Below, in pieces: positions 52,544-60,811 of a stretch of 64,000 bases of DNA (the stretch's first letter is position 1; each line of letters starts with the position of its first letter). The notes beneath the pieces were generated by a model. The model had not been told where the DNA came from. It made no database searches and saw only the letters and a program-made list of their open reading frames with translations. The DNA lies in the NCBI GenBank assembly GCA_947166625.1, contig CAMVEX010000009.1, positions 1-64,000 on the forward strand, written 5' to 3'. A program made the position numbers and the translations under genes. The DNA is from an uncultured Clostridia bacterium. Lineage in GTDB: Bacteria > Bacillota > Clostridia > Oscillospirales > Acutalibacteraceae.

Positions 52544-53715
52544 ATTACGAAAGTATTCTCAATGATACTATTACCGAAATTCAGCCTTCCGGTATAAGAA
52601 AGTTCTTTGATATAGCGGCGACAATGATCGATGTTATCTCTCTGGGAGTAGGTGAGCCCGATTTTCCCACTCCCTGGAAAATACGCTCCGCGGCAATCAA
52701 AACTCTTGAACGAGGTAAGACAAGATATTCCTCAAACAGAGGCCTTGCCGAGCTCAGGAAAGAAATATCCTCATATTTAAGCCGTAAATATGAGCTGAAT
52801 TATGAGCCGGAAAGCGAGATCCTCGTTACAGTCGGCGGCAGCGAAGCCATTGATGCGGCGCTTCGCTCGATAATAAACCCCGGTGATGAGGTCATAATCC
52901 CTCAGCCGAGTTATGTCTGCTATGTCCCTATGGTGATGATGGCGGGCGGAGTGCCTGTTATTATAGAAAACAAGGCTGAGAATGATTTCAAACTGCCTGC
53001 TTCGGATCTAAAAAACAAAATCACGGATAAAACTAAAGCCGTTATCCTGCCTTATCCCTCAAACCCGACGGGTGCGATAATGGAAAGAGCGGATTATGAA
53101 GCGATAGAAGAGCTTGTAAAAGACACCGGGATAATTTTGATTTCCGATGAAATCTATTCGGAGCTTACCTTCAACGGCAAAAAGCATGTTTCTCCCGCCG
53201 CTGTCGGCTCGCTTAAAGAGCGGACCGTTGTCATAAACGGCTTTTCCAAAGCATTCTCCATGACCGGCTGGAGGCTCGGCTATACCTGCGGCCCCAAAGA
53301 AATCATTTCTCAGATAACAAAGCTTCATCAGTATTCGATAATGTGCGCGCCGACCGTTTCTCAATATGCAGCCGTTACTGCGATGAGAGATTGCGACGCC
53401 GAGGTCGAGGCAATGATCGAGGAGTATGATACCCGCCGCAAACTGATGGTAAAGGGATTCAACGATATTGGTCTTGAATGCCGTGAGCCCGAAGGCGCGT
53501 TTTATGCCTTTCCTTCAATCAAATCCACCGGGCTTACCGGAGCGGAATTTTGCGAGAGGCTTCTCGAATCGCAAAAAGTGGCCATTGTTCCCGGCACCGC
53601 ATTCGGCGAGAGCGGAGAGGGATATGTGAGGGCTTCATACTGCTATTCCACCGATCACATCCGCACGGCTATAGACAGGATCGGAAAATTTATGGATGAA
53701 CTGAAATCCGTATAG
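52537..53715 (+). CDS. Class I/II aminotransferase (aspartate/aromatic type)
   Basis: The 392-residue protein is a fold-type I aminotransferase with the PLP lysine in 'VINGFSKAFSMTGWRLGY', 'YPSNPTGAIM' and 'SLGVGEPDFPTP'. It starts with TTG at 52537 inside the Lrp gene end; no ATG fits the conserved N-terminus, so the TTG start is accepted. Its partner substrate is uncertain; the fused arrangement with Lrp is common in Clostridia. Confidence 0.92.
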   Translation: MLNYESILNDTITEIQPSGIRKFFDIAATMIDVISLGVGEPDFPTPWKIRSAAIKTLERGKTRYSSNRGLAELRKEISSYLSRKYELNYEPESEILVTVGGSEAIDAALRSIINPGDEVIIPQPSYVCYVPMVMMAGGVPVIIENKAENDFKLPASDLKNKITDKTKAVILPYPSNPTGAIMERADYEAIEELVKDTGIILISDEIYSELTFNGKKHVSPAAVGSLKERTVVINGFSKAFSMTGWRLGYTCGPKEIISQITKLHQYSIMCAPTVSQYAAVTAMRDCDAEVEAMIEEYDTRRKLMVKGFNDIGLECREPEGAFYAFPSIKSTGLTGAEFCERLLESQKVAIVPGTAFGESGEGYVRASYCYSTDHIRTAIDRIGKFMDELKSV

Positions 53716-53757
53716 CATTAAGAATGATTGCTGATAATTCTTTTCGGAGGTCAATAT

Positions 53758-54735
53758 ATGGAACTTAAAATCAAAGAAATTCCCGTAAGCGAAGTCGGCT
53801 ATGCCGAAAAAATGAAAGATCAGATCGAGCCGTTTCTCGAAAAAATCAGAAAGGAAGATTTTTTCAGAGGTCATGACGGCAAGGATATTCATTTTGAAAA
53901 GTACCTTATCCCCGACGCTCTCGCAAGCGTAACTATAGTCCACGGTTTTACCGAAAGCGCCGAAAAATTCCGCGAAATGGTTTTCAATTTTATAGTTATG
54001 GGCTTTAATGTGTTCATTTACGATCAGCGCGGACACGGTAAAAGCTTCCGTTACGCTCCCGATCCCCAGACAGTTTCCATAGTCAGATTTGATGAATATG
54101 TTGAAGATCTCGATATATTCGTTCACTCTGTCGTCAAGCCCGATTCGGCAGGCCTTCCGCTTTATCTTTATTCTCATTCGATGGGCGGAGCCGTCTCGAT
54201 TCAATATCTCCAGACTCATCCCGGCGTTTTTGACAAAGCCGTTTTGTCTGCGCCGATGGTTCTTTGCAGGACCGCCGGTCTGCCTCAGGGCCTTGCTCTG
54301 GCTATCGCCCGTGTATTCTGCGCAATAGGCAAGGGCCACGATACCGTTATGGGCTTCCACGGCTTTGACCCGAATAAAACCTATGTTGACAGCAATATGA
54401 CAAGCAAGGCCAGATTCAATTATTACCATGATAAGAAAAAAGCGCATAAAGAATATCAGACCGCCAACGCTTCTTACAGATGGCTCAAAGAGGCCGTGAC
54501 CGTTGCCAAAAAGAATCTTGATCCCGCAAGATGTGCAAATATCAAAATTCCCGTTTTGCTCTGTCAGCCCGAGGAGGACGGATCTGTAGTGAGCGAAAAA
54601 GAGGATGAATTCATCGCGCTCATTCCCGACGGAAAGCTTGTCAGATTCCCGGCAAGCCGCCACGAAATCTACGGCTCAGGCGACGCGACGGTGCTTGAAT
54701 ATCTCAAAACAATAGAAAGTTTTTATAAAGCATAA
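53758..54735 (+). CDS. Alpha/beta hydrolase, lysophospholipase-like
   Basis: The protein (325 residues) has 'VTIVHGFTESAEKF', 'YDQRGHGKSF' and the nucleophile elbow 'LYSHSMGGAVS', with Asp in 'CQPEEDGSV' and His in 'ASRHEIYG'. This is the PldB/monoglyceride lipase group of serine hydrolases. CGGAGG 7 bases before 53758 makes this ATG better than the track start. It is the second such enzyme in the window (see 19661-20518). Confidence 0.9.
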   Translation: MELKIKEIPVSEVGYAEKMKDQIEPFLEKIRKEDFFRGHDGKDIHFEKYLIPDALASVTIVHGFTESAEKFREMVFNFIVMGFNVFIYDQRGHGKSFRYAPDPQTVSIVRFDEYVEDLDIFVHSVVKPDSAGLPLYLYSHSMGGAVSIQYLQTHPGVFDKAVLSAPMVLCRTAGLPQGLALAIARVFCAIGKGHDTVMGFHGFDPNKTYVDSNMTSKARFNYYHDKKKAHKEYQTANASYRWLKEAVTVAKKNLDPARCANIKIPVLLCQPEEDGSVVSEKEDEFIALIPDGKLVRFPASRHEIYGSGDATVLEYLKTIESFYKA

Positions 54736-54806
54736 CAATTTAATATTTTTACATTGTCAAAATTTTGCGCCTCATCCGTTTTCGGAGAGACAGCAAGGAG
54801 GATATT

Positions 54807-55379
54807 ATGTCAAAAAAAACAAAGCAACTTGTAATGATGGGCCTGCTCACTGCGATCGTATTCGTGTTTCAGTTTGTCAGTATGTCCATCAGAACGGCAA
54901 CCTTTTCGATCACGCTTTCACTTGTGCCGATAGTAGTCGGTGCGGCGCTGTACGGCAAGTGGGCGGGCGCATGGCTCGGCTTGATTTTCGGAGTCGCAGT
55001 GCTTATGACGGGCGACGCAAACGCCTTCCTGGCGGTCAATGTTCCCGGCACGATAATCACCGTGATTCTCAAAGGCGTTCTCGCGGGCTTCTCTTCCGGC
55101 GTTGTCTATGAACTGCTCAAAAAGAAAAACGACACCGTCGCGACCTACGCTTCAGGAGTGCTCACGCCGATAGTCAATACCGGTGTATTCATTATCGGAT
55201 GCCTTGTGTTCTTTATGCCTACCATCAGAGAATGGGCGGGCGGAGCGAATGCAGTGAAATTCATTTTTGTCGGATTGATAGGCTTCAATTTCTTTATTGA
55301 ACTTGCCGTGAATCTCATTCTCAGCCCGTCAGTCGCAAAGATCATCAAAATTGCCAGAAAAGAAAAAATCAATTCATAA
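54807..55379 (+). CDS. ECF transporter S component, probably pantothenate (PanT)
   Basis: The protein (190 residues) has about six membrane segments and the S-component opening 'KQLVMMGLLTAIVFVFQFVS', with 'ITLSLVPIVVGAALYGKWAGAWLGLIFG'. The next gene, 14 bases on, is type III pantothenate kinase, so the vitamin carried is very likely pantothenate. AAGGAGG precedes the ATG at 54807; the track start at 54765 has none. The EcfAAT module is not in the window. Confidence 0.85.
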   Translation: MSKKTKQLVMMGLLTAIVFVFQFVSMSIRTATFSITLSLVPIVVGAALYGKWAGAWLGLIFGVAVLMTGDANAFLAVNVPGTIITVILKGVLAGFSSGVVYELLKKKNDTVATYASGVLTPIVNTGVFIIGCLVFFMPTIREWAGGANAVKFIFVGLIGFNFFIELAVNLILSPSVAKIIKIARKEKINS

Positions 55380-55393
55380 ATGAGGTGAGATCG

Positions 55394-56158
55394 ATGCTGC
55401 TTGCTCTCGATATCGGCAACACAAATATTGTAGCCGGATGTATAGGCGATGAGGGAATACTGTTTTCCGAAAGGATCAAGACCGATACCTCAAAGACGGA
55501 TCTTGAGTATGTGGTGCTGTTTGACGCGCTTCTTGACCTTCATGATGTGAATAAAGAAGAGGTAGAGGGGATCGCCGTTTCGTCGGTCGTCCCTCAGGTC
55601 AATACCGTAATAACCGCCGCCGTAAAAAAAATGTTCGGCAAAGCACCGATGTTTGTGGGTCCCGGCATTAAAACCGGCATAAATATCGCCATTGACGATC
55701 CATCGACCGCCGGCTCCGATTTAATAGTCGATGCCGTAGCGGGTCTGAACGATTACGGTGCGCCGCTCATCATGATCGATATGGGCACCGCCACTACGGT
55801 TTTTGTCATAGATGAAAACAGGAATTTCATCGGCGGAGCGATAATGCCCGGCGTGGGCGCCACCATGGATTCGCTTGTGAATAAGACCTCGCAGCTGCCG
55901 AGGATTTCTCTTGAGGCTCCCAAAAAAGTAATAGGACGAAATACCGTTGACAGTATGAAAAGCGGCATAATTCTCGGTCAGGTTTCGGCTCTTGACGGTA
56001 TGATCGAGAGAATTTGGAATGAACTCGGCTACGAAACAAAGGTCGTTGCTACGGGAGGGCTCGCTCCTGCAATGATCCCGAACTGCAAGCACGATGTTAT
56101 TATCGACAGCGATATGATCCTGAAAGGGCTTAAGATCATTTACGAAAAAAATAAATAA
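55394..56158 (+). CDS. coaX: Type III pantothenate kinase
   Basis: The protein (254 residues) matches CoaX (EC 2.7.1.33), which phosphorylates pantothenate in the first step of CoA synthesis. The ASKHA phosphate loop 'LALDIGNTNIVAG' and 'IMIDMGTATTVFVID' are clear, as is 'GGAIMPGVGATMDSL'. The track begins at a GTG that is part of the GAGGTGA ribosome binding site, so the ATG at 55394 is used. It pairs with the ECF S component upstream. Confidence 0.95.
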   Translation: MLLALDIGNTNIVAGCIGDEGILFSERIKTDTSKTDLEYVVLFDALLDLHDVNKEEVEGIAVSSVVPQVNTVITAAVKKMFGKAPMFVGPGIKTGINIAIDDPSTAGSDLIVDAVAGLNDYGAPLIMIDMGTATTVFVIDENRNFIGGAIMPGVGATMDSLVNKTSQLPRISLEAPKKVIGRNTVDSMKSGIILGQVSALDGMIERIWNELGYETKVVATGGLAPAMIPNCKHDVIIDSDMILKGLKIIYEKNK

Positions 56159-56176
56159 TTATATTGTGCGATAAAA

Positions 56177-56204
56177 AGCGGAACCTGTTTTTGCAGGTTC
56201 CGCT
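56177..56204. terminator. Bidirectional terminator after coaX
   Basis: AGCGGAACCTG-ttttt(g)-CAGGTTCCGCT is a perfect 11-bp stem followed by GAATATTTTATTT. The opposite side ends in TTTTTATCGC for the convergent gene. Confidence 0.85.
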
Positions 56205-56211
56205 GAATATT

Positions 56212-57120
56212 TTATTTACCGATATTATAAAGTGCCGAGGTGTCGCAGGATTTGTTTGCGACATACCAGCTGTGACCGATCCTTACAACGGTTATTTCGA
56301 TCCCGTTCGTCAGCGGTCTTGCATCTTCGCTTACGGAATTTCCGCTGACGGTTAAATTGACTTTTACGGTTTTTGCCTCCGCTATCTCGGCGTCGATCCC
56401 GTATTCGGATATATCCGGGATTTCGGCATCTTCCGATGAAACCGCTTCCGATTTTATTTCATAGTCTTTGCCGAATGCGGTCTGATAACTGCCGGTAACG
56501 GCTTTTTTGAGCTGCACTCCGGTGTTTTTGTCAAATTCATCCTCGCATCCGGTCAGACTTTCGCCGTATTTTAAAAGATTGGCTTCAAACGCCTTGAAAA
56601 ATGCCTCGTCATCAAAATAATCGTCGCCGAATATTTCTTTTCTTACCTTTTTGAGCTCCGAAATATAGGATTTGAATATCAGATCGTAATTGTCAAACCC
56701 TTTGTTTTCGGTGATGAGCCTTACGAATTCGGGATACATTTTATCCGTTACCTTGCCCTGAAGGGTGCCGTCGTCATTGAGGGTGTTTTCACCTTTTAAT
56801 GATTTGTCGTTAAGTCCTTTAAGCCCTTTGGTCGATTCACCCGGCTTATAGTTTTCGTAAATTTCGGGATAAATGTAATTCTCTCTGATAAAATCTCCGA
56901 ATTTTTTATCATAGCTCAAAAGGCTGTTTTTATAGGCGTTATATCCGTCGCCGTTTTGAACTATCGTATCAACATATAGCTGAGCCGTTTTTTCGGGGCT
57001 GAGAGCGGTATATCTGGAAGTGTATGCATAAAGCGTCAGTGCGATAAGTGCGGCGGCAACGATGACTACGGCAAAAATACCGTAAAGCTTGTAATTGAAT
57101 TCTTTTTTATTATTTGCCAT
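56212..57120 (-). CDS. Membrane-anchored protein of unknown function
   Basis: The 302-residue protein has one N-terminal membrane segment at about residues 12-32 ('LYGIFAVVIVAAALIALTLY'), then a Lys/Asp/Glu-rich extracellular domain with many short helices. Near the end is a small beta segment ('GIEITVVRIGHSWYVANKSC') resembling the DUF4878/lumazine-like folds that follow such anchors. I do not recognise a family. It follows the GPH symporter by two bases, so it may be an accessory protein of that transporter or simply share its promoter. Confidence 0.7.
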   Translation of the reverse strand: MANNKKEFNYKLYGIFAVVIVAAALIALTLYAYTSRYTALSPEKTAQLYVDTIVQNGDGYNAYKNSLLSYDKKFGDFIRENYIYPEIYENYKPGESTKGLKGLNDKSLKGENTLNDDGTLQGKVTDKMYPEFVRLITENKGFDNYDLIFKSYISELKKVRKEIFGDDYFDDEAFFKAFEANLLKYGESLTGCEDEFDKNTGVQLKKAVTGSYQTAFGKDYEIKSEAVSSEDAEIPDISEYGIDAEIAEAKTVKVNLTVSGNSVSEDARPLTNGIEITVVRIGHSWYVANKSCDTSALYNIGK

Positions 57121-57122
57121 CG

Positions 57123-58616
57123 TTAAACCTCCTCGCCAGTCTGAATTGCGCCTTCGGGCTCCGCATTTTCTGCGGCTGCTCTGCGCTCCATCAGCTCTTT
57201 TGTGATTCTTTCCTTCTTTTCGCCAACCATATCATAGAAGAGGATCGGCAGCCCCTGGAAGATTACGAATATCGCGGGGATGATAGTGTATATCATGAGA
57301 AATTTATTGAGCGTAGCGTCGCTCTGAGCGGCGTATGCTACATTCGCGTCTGTAGATACAAGGTATCCTGACCAGGTGTAAAGCAGCCACGGACCGAGCG
57401 CTTTTGTGAATGCGGAAGCGATTTTTGCAAAAAGGCCGTAACCCGCGTATGCCGTTCCTTCCTGGCGCTTTCCGGTTTTCCATTCTATTTCGTCAACGCA
57501 ATCCGCGATCATTATATTGGGAGTAACGTTGGTGTTGCCGTGCTGGATACCGCAGAAGAAATTGAGGATAAGGAAGGGGATTATAAGAGCGCTTCTGAAT
57601 CCGATCCCGGTAGCTACAAAATAAAGAATGGCAAGAGAAGTCGCTCCGTAAACGCAGAATATTATGAAAGTCTGCTTTGTGCTGAATTTCTTCAAAACGA
57701 AGTTAACGAGCAGAGTGCCTACCGCCGTGCCTATTCCCATCGGGAGAAGGAGGGCGAGCTTCAGATCCTTCGAGCCGAGCAGATAAATTGCAATATAAAG
57801 CGAGACTGTGCCGTAAACGCCTCTGCCGAATCCGGTGAGCTTTGTGAGCGAAACCATGAGCAGATTTTTATTTGTGAAAACGACCTTTACGGCGTCTTTT
57901 AGCGATACTTTTTCTCTCGTGAAAGGAACTCTCTCTTTGTTATTCACAAAGAATATCATTACAAAAATGATAAATCCGAGCGCGCAGACCGCGGTTGAAA
58001 TTATCAGGTCAAGACCCTGAGCCTCGGCATTCTTAAACTGCTGCTGACCCATAATGCTTTTCATAATAAGACCGACCGCCATTACAACTACCATGCCACC
58101 CGATTGACCGACGCTCTTCATAAATGAAGCGATCGAAATTGCACTTGATCTCTCCGAAGGCTCGGGTGAGCAGAGCGCTCCGAAGCATTCCGCAGGTCTT
58201 TCCACGGCGCAGCCGATGGCTGTATAGAGCGAATAAACAATATACATCCATATTATCGCGAGGGTCTGATTATTTGTGTTCGGCGCCACAAAAATAAGCA
58301 TTGCGATTATTGCCATAGGGATCGAGCCGAAGCCTATCCAGGGCTTTACCTTGCCGAGCTTTGTCCTCGTATTATCTATCAAAAAGCCGGTGATAAGCTC
58401 GATTACGGCTCCGATAATGCCCGCGGCGAGAAATACCGTTGATATGCTGCTGGATATAGCCGCGCTGTCAAAGCCCTTGCCTTTGAATGCAAAATCCGCA
58501 AAGAATGTCTGCGTATAATCGGGCATCCATCCGGTCAGCAGCGCCACGCCGAAAAGCCCGATTCCGAATGTGAATATTTCGGATTTTTTCATGAATTTTT
58601 TCTTTTCGTTTTCCAA
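57123..58616 (-). CDS. GPH-family sugar:cation symporter (MFS)
   Basis: The 497-residue protein has about twelve membrane segments and the GPH loop 'TGFLIDNTRTKLGKVKPWI' between helices 2 and 3. The family imports glycosides, pentosides or hexuronides with Na+ or H+. The sugar is not told by the sequence. It has its own promoter and is divergent from a second GPH gene, with 261 bases between them. Confidence 0.9.
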   Translation of the reverse strand: MENEKKKFMKKSEIFTFGIGLFGVALLTGWMPDYTQTFFADFAFKGKGFDSAAISSSISTVFLAAGIIGAVIELITGFLIDNTRTKLGKVKPWIGFGSIPMAIIAMLIFVAPNTNNQTLAIIWMYIVYSLYTAIGCAVERPAECFGALCSPEPSERSSAISIASFMKSVGQSGGMVVVMAVGLIMKSIMGQQQFKNAEAQGLDLIISTAVCALGFIIFVMIFFVNNKERVPFTREKVSLKDAVKVVFTNKNLLMVSLTKLTGFGRGVYGTVSLYIAIYLLGSKDLKLALLLPMGIGTAVGTLLVNFVLKKFSTKQTFIIFCVYGATSLAILYFVATGIGFRSALIIPFLILNFFCGIQHGNTNVTPNIMIADCVDEIEWKTGKRQEGTAYAGYGLFAKIASAFTKALGPWLLYTWSGYLVSTDANVAYAAQSDATLNKFLMIYTIIPAIFVIFQGLPILFYDMVGEKKERITKELMERRAAAENAEPEGAIQTGEEV

Positions 58617-58656
58617 ATTTTTTCTCCTTTCAATGAGGCGAAATACTTTATTTTGA

Positions 58657-58685
58657 ATTATATATCATATTTTTCCGAAAAACAA
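58657..58685 (-). promoter_or_regulatory. Promoter of the minus-strand GPH symporter operon
   Basis: TTGTTT and TATAAT are 17 bases apart on the minus strand, about 40 bases before the ATG. Confidence 0.6.
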
Positions 58686-58877
58686 TAGTGATTTATATCC
58701 TTTTTATCGTTCTCGGCTGTTCTGAGCGCTTTCTTTAAATCATTAAATCAACCAAATCGAGGGTGGATTTATTATGATTTATTACTATTGAAATCCTCGG
58801 GCATTTATTGTAAAATGACAAAGATATAGTATTCGGAGCAATCCGCCGTATCGCAAATATTTTTTAGGAGGGGTTAT

Positions 58878-60446
58878 ATGGGTAATTCAACTCGTAACCC
58901 AAATGCAAAAACTTATACTCAAGGCGAGCTGACCGGTTATCTTATCGGCCTTGCCGGGCAAAACATTATTTATAATATTATAAGCAGCGGGCTTATGTAT
59001 TATTTCCAGAGCGTTATTTTCCTGCCTGCGATGGCTTATAGTATGATAGTTGCCATTGCCCGTGTGTGGGATGCTGTCAATGACCCTATGATGGGTACCA
59101 TTGTTGATAAGACTCATACAAAATGGGGCAAATGCAAGCCTTATCTGCTCTTTGTTCCCGCCATCATCTGCATCTGCACTATTCTTCCTTTTATCAACAG
59201 GCAGTATTCAACCGCGCTTCCCATGTGGGAGAAGATCCTTGTTGTCGGTTGGGCAGGGTTTTCGTATATTCTCTGGGGTATGAGCTATACTGCCGGTGAT
59301 ATCCCCATCTGGGGCGTAACCTCTCTTATGACAGAGGATGCCAAAGACCGTGCAAAGGCTCTCGCGCTCGCGAGGATAGTTGCCAATGTCGGCGTTATCG
59401 GCATGGCAGTTCAGTTCCTTGCTCCCTCTTTCAAGGGAATGTTTATTGATAAAGGTCACAATGACGCGACCGCTCTCCAGTATTCGATGATTCTTCTCGC
59501 GGTCATTGTCACCGTATTTGCCACGCTCCTTTTCCAGGTAGCGGGTTTTGCCGTAAAAGAAAAGGTAAAGCAGCCGTCCGAAAAGAAGCCTTCTATCAAA
59601 GAAAACTTCAGGACCATGTGGCAGTGCAAGCCGTTCCGTCAGCTTCTTGTTTCCGGTATCATCAGAAGCCCGATTCAGCTTCTTTCAACAGTTGCTCTCA
59701 CCCTCGTTATGTATTTCTTCTTTGATAATGATCCGGGCAGAGCGCTCTCGACCGATAACGGTCTTAACATTCAGCTGATTTTGAAGGTCCTTATCATAGG
59801 CCTCGGTATTTTCGGCGGTATGATAGTTGCGTCTGCATTTACACCGTCTCTTGCCAGAAAGTTTGAGAAAAAGTCGCTTTATAATTTCTATTCGATCATA
59901 GGCGCTGTTCCCTTCGGACTTATATTTGTGTTCTATCTTATCGCCGGCGTAAAAATCAGGGATGAATTCATCTGGGCGGTAATTATGGGTATCACCTTCT
60001 TCGCCGCTTCCTGGGCGATGGGCGGCCTCAATGTGCTTCAGTCCATTATGATAGCCGATTGCGTTGACTATGAAGAATATCACAACAATAACCGTCCCGA
60101 CGGTATATTCTTCTCCGGCCAGAGCTTCATCACAAAGCTCGGCGCAGGTATTTCAACGGTGATCTCCGGCGTTATATTCTCGATTGTACACTGGAGCTCC
60201 GATGTTATCGCCGACACCAATGCCGCTCTTGCGCAGGGCGGAGCAAGCTTCGCGGTTGATTATGAGAAGTTTGCCGCGACGATGTTCTTTATTGTAGCTA
60301 TTCCTCCGATGATAGGTCTTGTTCTTTCCGCTATCCCGACCATGAAATACGCTTTGCCCAACGATGAGCATAAGAGGATCCTTGCCTCTCTTATCGAGAA
60401 GCGCCACGGCTCTCAGGCGGAAGAATCCGAAGAGGAAGTCAAATAA
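58878..60446 (+). CDS. GPH-family sugar:cation symporter (MFS), second copy
   Basis: The 522-residue protein has about twelve membrane segments and the GPH signature 'NDPMMGTIVDKTHTKWGKCKPYL'. It differs in length and details from the divergent neighbour, so it is a distinct paralogue rather than a recent copy. AGGAGGGG precedes the ATG by 6 bases. A perfect-length terminator follows. The local glycosidase genes (GH-A, GH3) could supply its sugars; that is inference. Confidence 0.92.
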   Translation: MGNSTRNPNAKTYTQGELTGYLIGLAGQNIIYNIISSGLMYYFQSVIFLPAMAYSMIVAIARVWDAVNDPMMGTIVDKTHTKWGKCKPYLLFVPAIICICTILPFINRQYSTALPMWEKILVVGWAGFSYILWGMSYTAGDIPIWGVTSLMTEDAKDRAKALALARIVANVGVIGMAVQFLAPSFKGMFIDKGHNDATALQYSMILLAVIVTVFATLLFQVAGFAVKEKVKQPSEKKPSIKENFRTMWQCKPFRQLLVSGIIRSPIQLLSTVALTLVMYFFFDNDPGRALSTDNGLNIQLILKVLIIGLGIFGGMIVASAFTPSLARKFEKKSLYNFYSIIGAVPFGLIFVFYLIAGVKIRDEFIWAVIMGITFFAASWAMGGLNVLQSIMIADCVDYEEYHNNNRPDGIFFSGQSFITKLGAGISTVISGVIFSIVHWSSDVIADTNAALAQGGASFAVDYEKFAATMFFIVAIPPMIGLVLSAIPTMKYALPNDEHKRILASLIEKRHGSQAEESEEEVK

Positions 60447-60458
60447 ATAATCATTATC

Positions 60459-60486
60459 CGGAGGTCTGCATTTGCGGATCTCCGGC
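60459..60486 (+). terminator. Terminator after the GPH symporter
   Basis: CCGGAGgTCtGC-attt-GCgGAtCTCCGG is a 12-bp stem with two wobble pairs, followed by CTCGCTTTTTG. Confidence 0.8.
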
Positions 60487-60632
60487 TCGCTTTTTGAGAA
60501 ATAATTTTGAAAAATCGTTTGATTGTATTGATTATAAGCACCGAATATGATATTAACAGAAAATAATTTCAAAAAAATGTTGATTTTTTAATTCGGTTGT
60601 GATAATATTATGTGCGTTCGGAATACCGACCT

Positions 60633-60709
60633 GCGCTGTTAGCTCAGCTGGATAGAGTGCTTGGCTACGAACCAAGAGGTCAGGGGTTCGAGTCCCTTAC
60701 AGCGCGCCA
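60633..60709 (+). tRNA. tRNA-Arg (anticodon ACG)
   Basis: The acceptor stem GCGCTGT/ACAGCGC, D-arm TAGCTCAGCTGGATAGAG, anticodon stem CTTGG-ctACGaa-CCAAG and T-arm GGGGTTCGAGTCCC are all regular. CCA is encoded at 60707-60709. The ACG anticodon (A34 edited to inosine) reads CGU/CGC/CGA. Confidence 0.97.
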
Positions 60710-60712
60710 TTA

Positions 60713-60740
60713 AAAACCCGCCGTGATAACGGCGGGTTTT
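60713..60740 (+). terminator. Terminator after tRNA-Arg
   Basis: AAAACCCGCCGT-gata-ACGGCGGGTTTT is a perfect stem ending in a T run, four bases after the tRNA. Confidence 0.9.
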
Positions 60741-60811
60741 TGCGTATGTTTTTCCCGGAGTTTCGGGATCGGTTTTGTAAACACGAAAATCTATAATTTT
60801 ATATTTACGCT

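Noticed and set aside
53635-54663. 342-residue minus-strand ORF
   Set aside because: It is antisense to the lysophospholipase-like gene, whose catalytic motifs and ribosome binding site are clear.
58801-58877. Possible promoter for the plus-strand GPH symporter (TTGTAA, TATAGT)
   Set aside because: The spacing is only 11 bases; no pair with good spacing was found, so no promoter is claimed.
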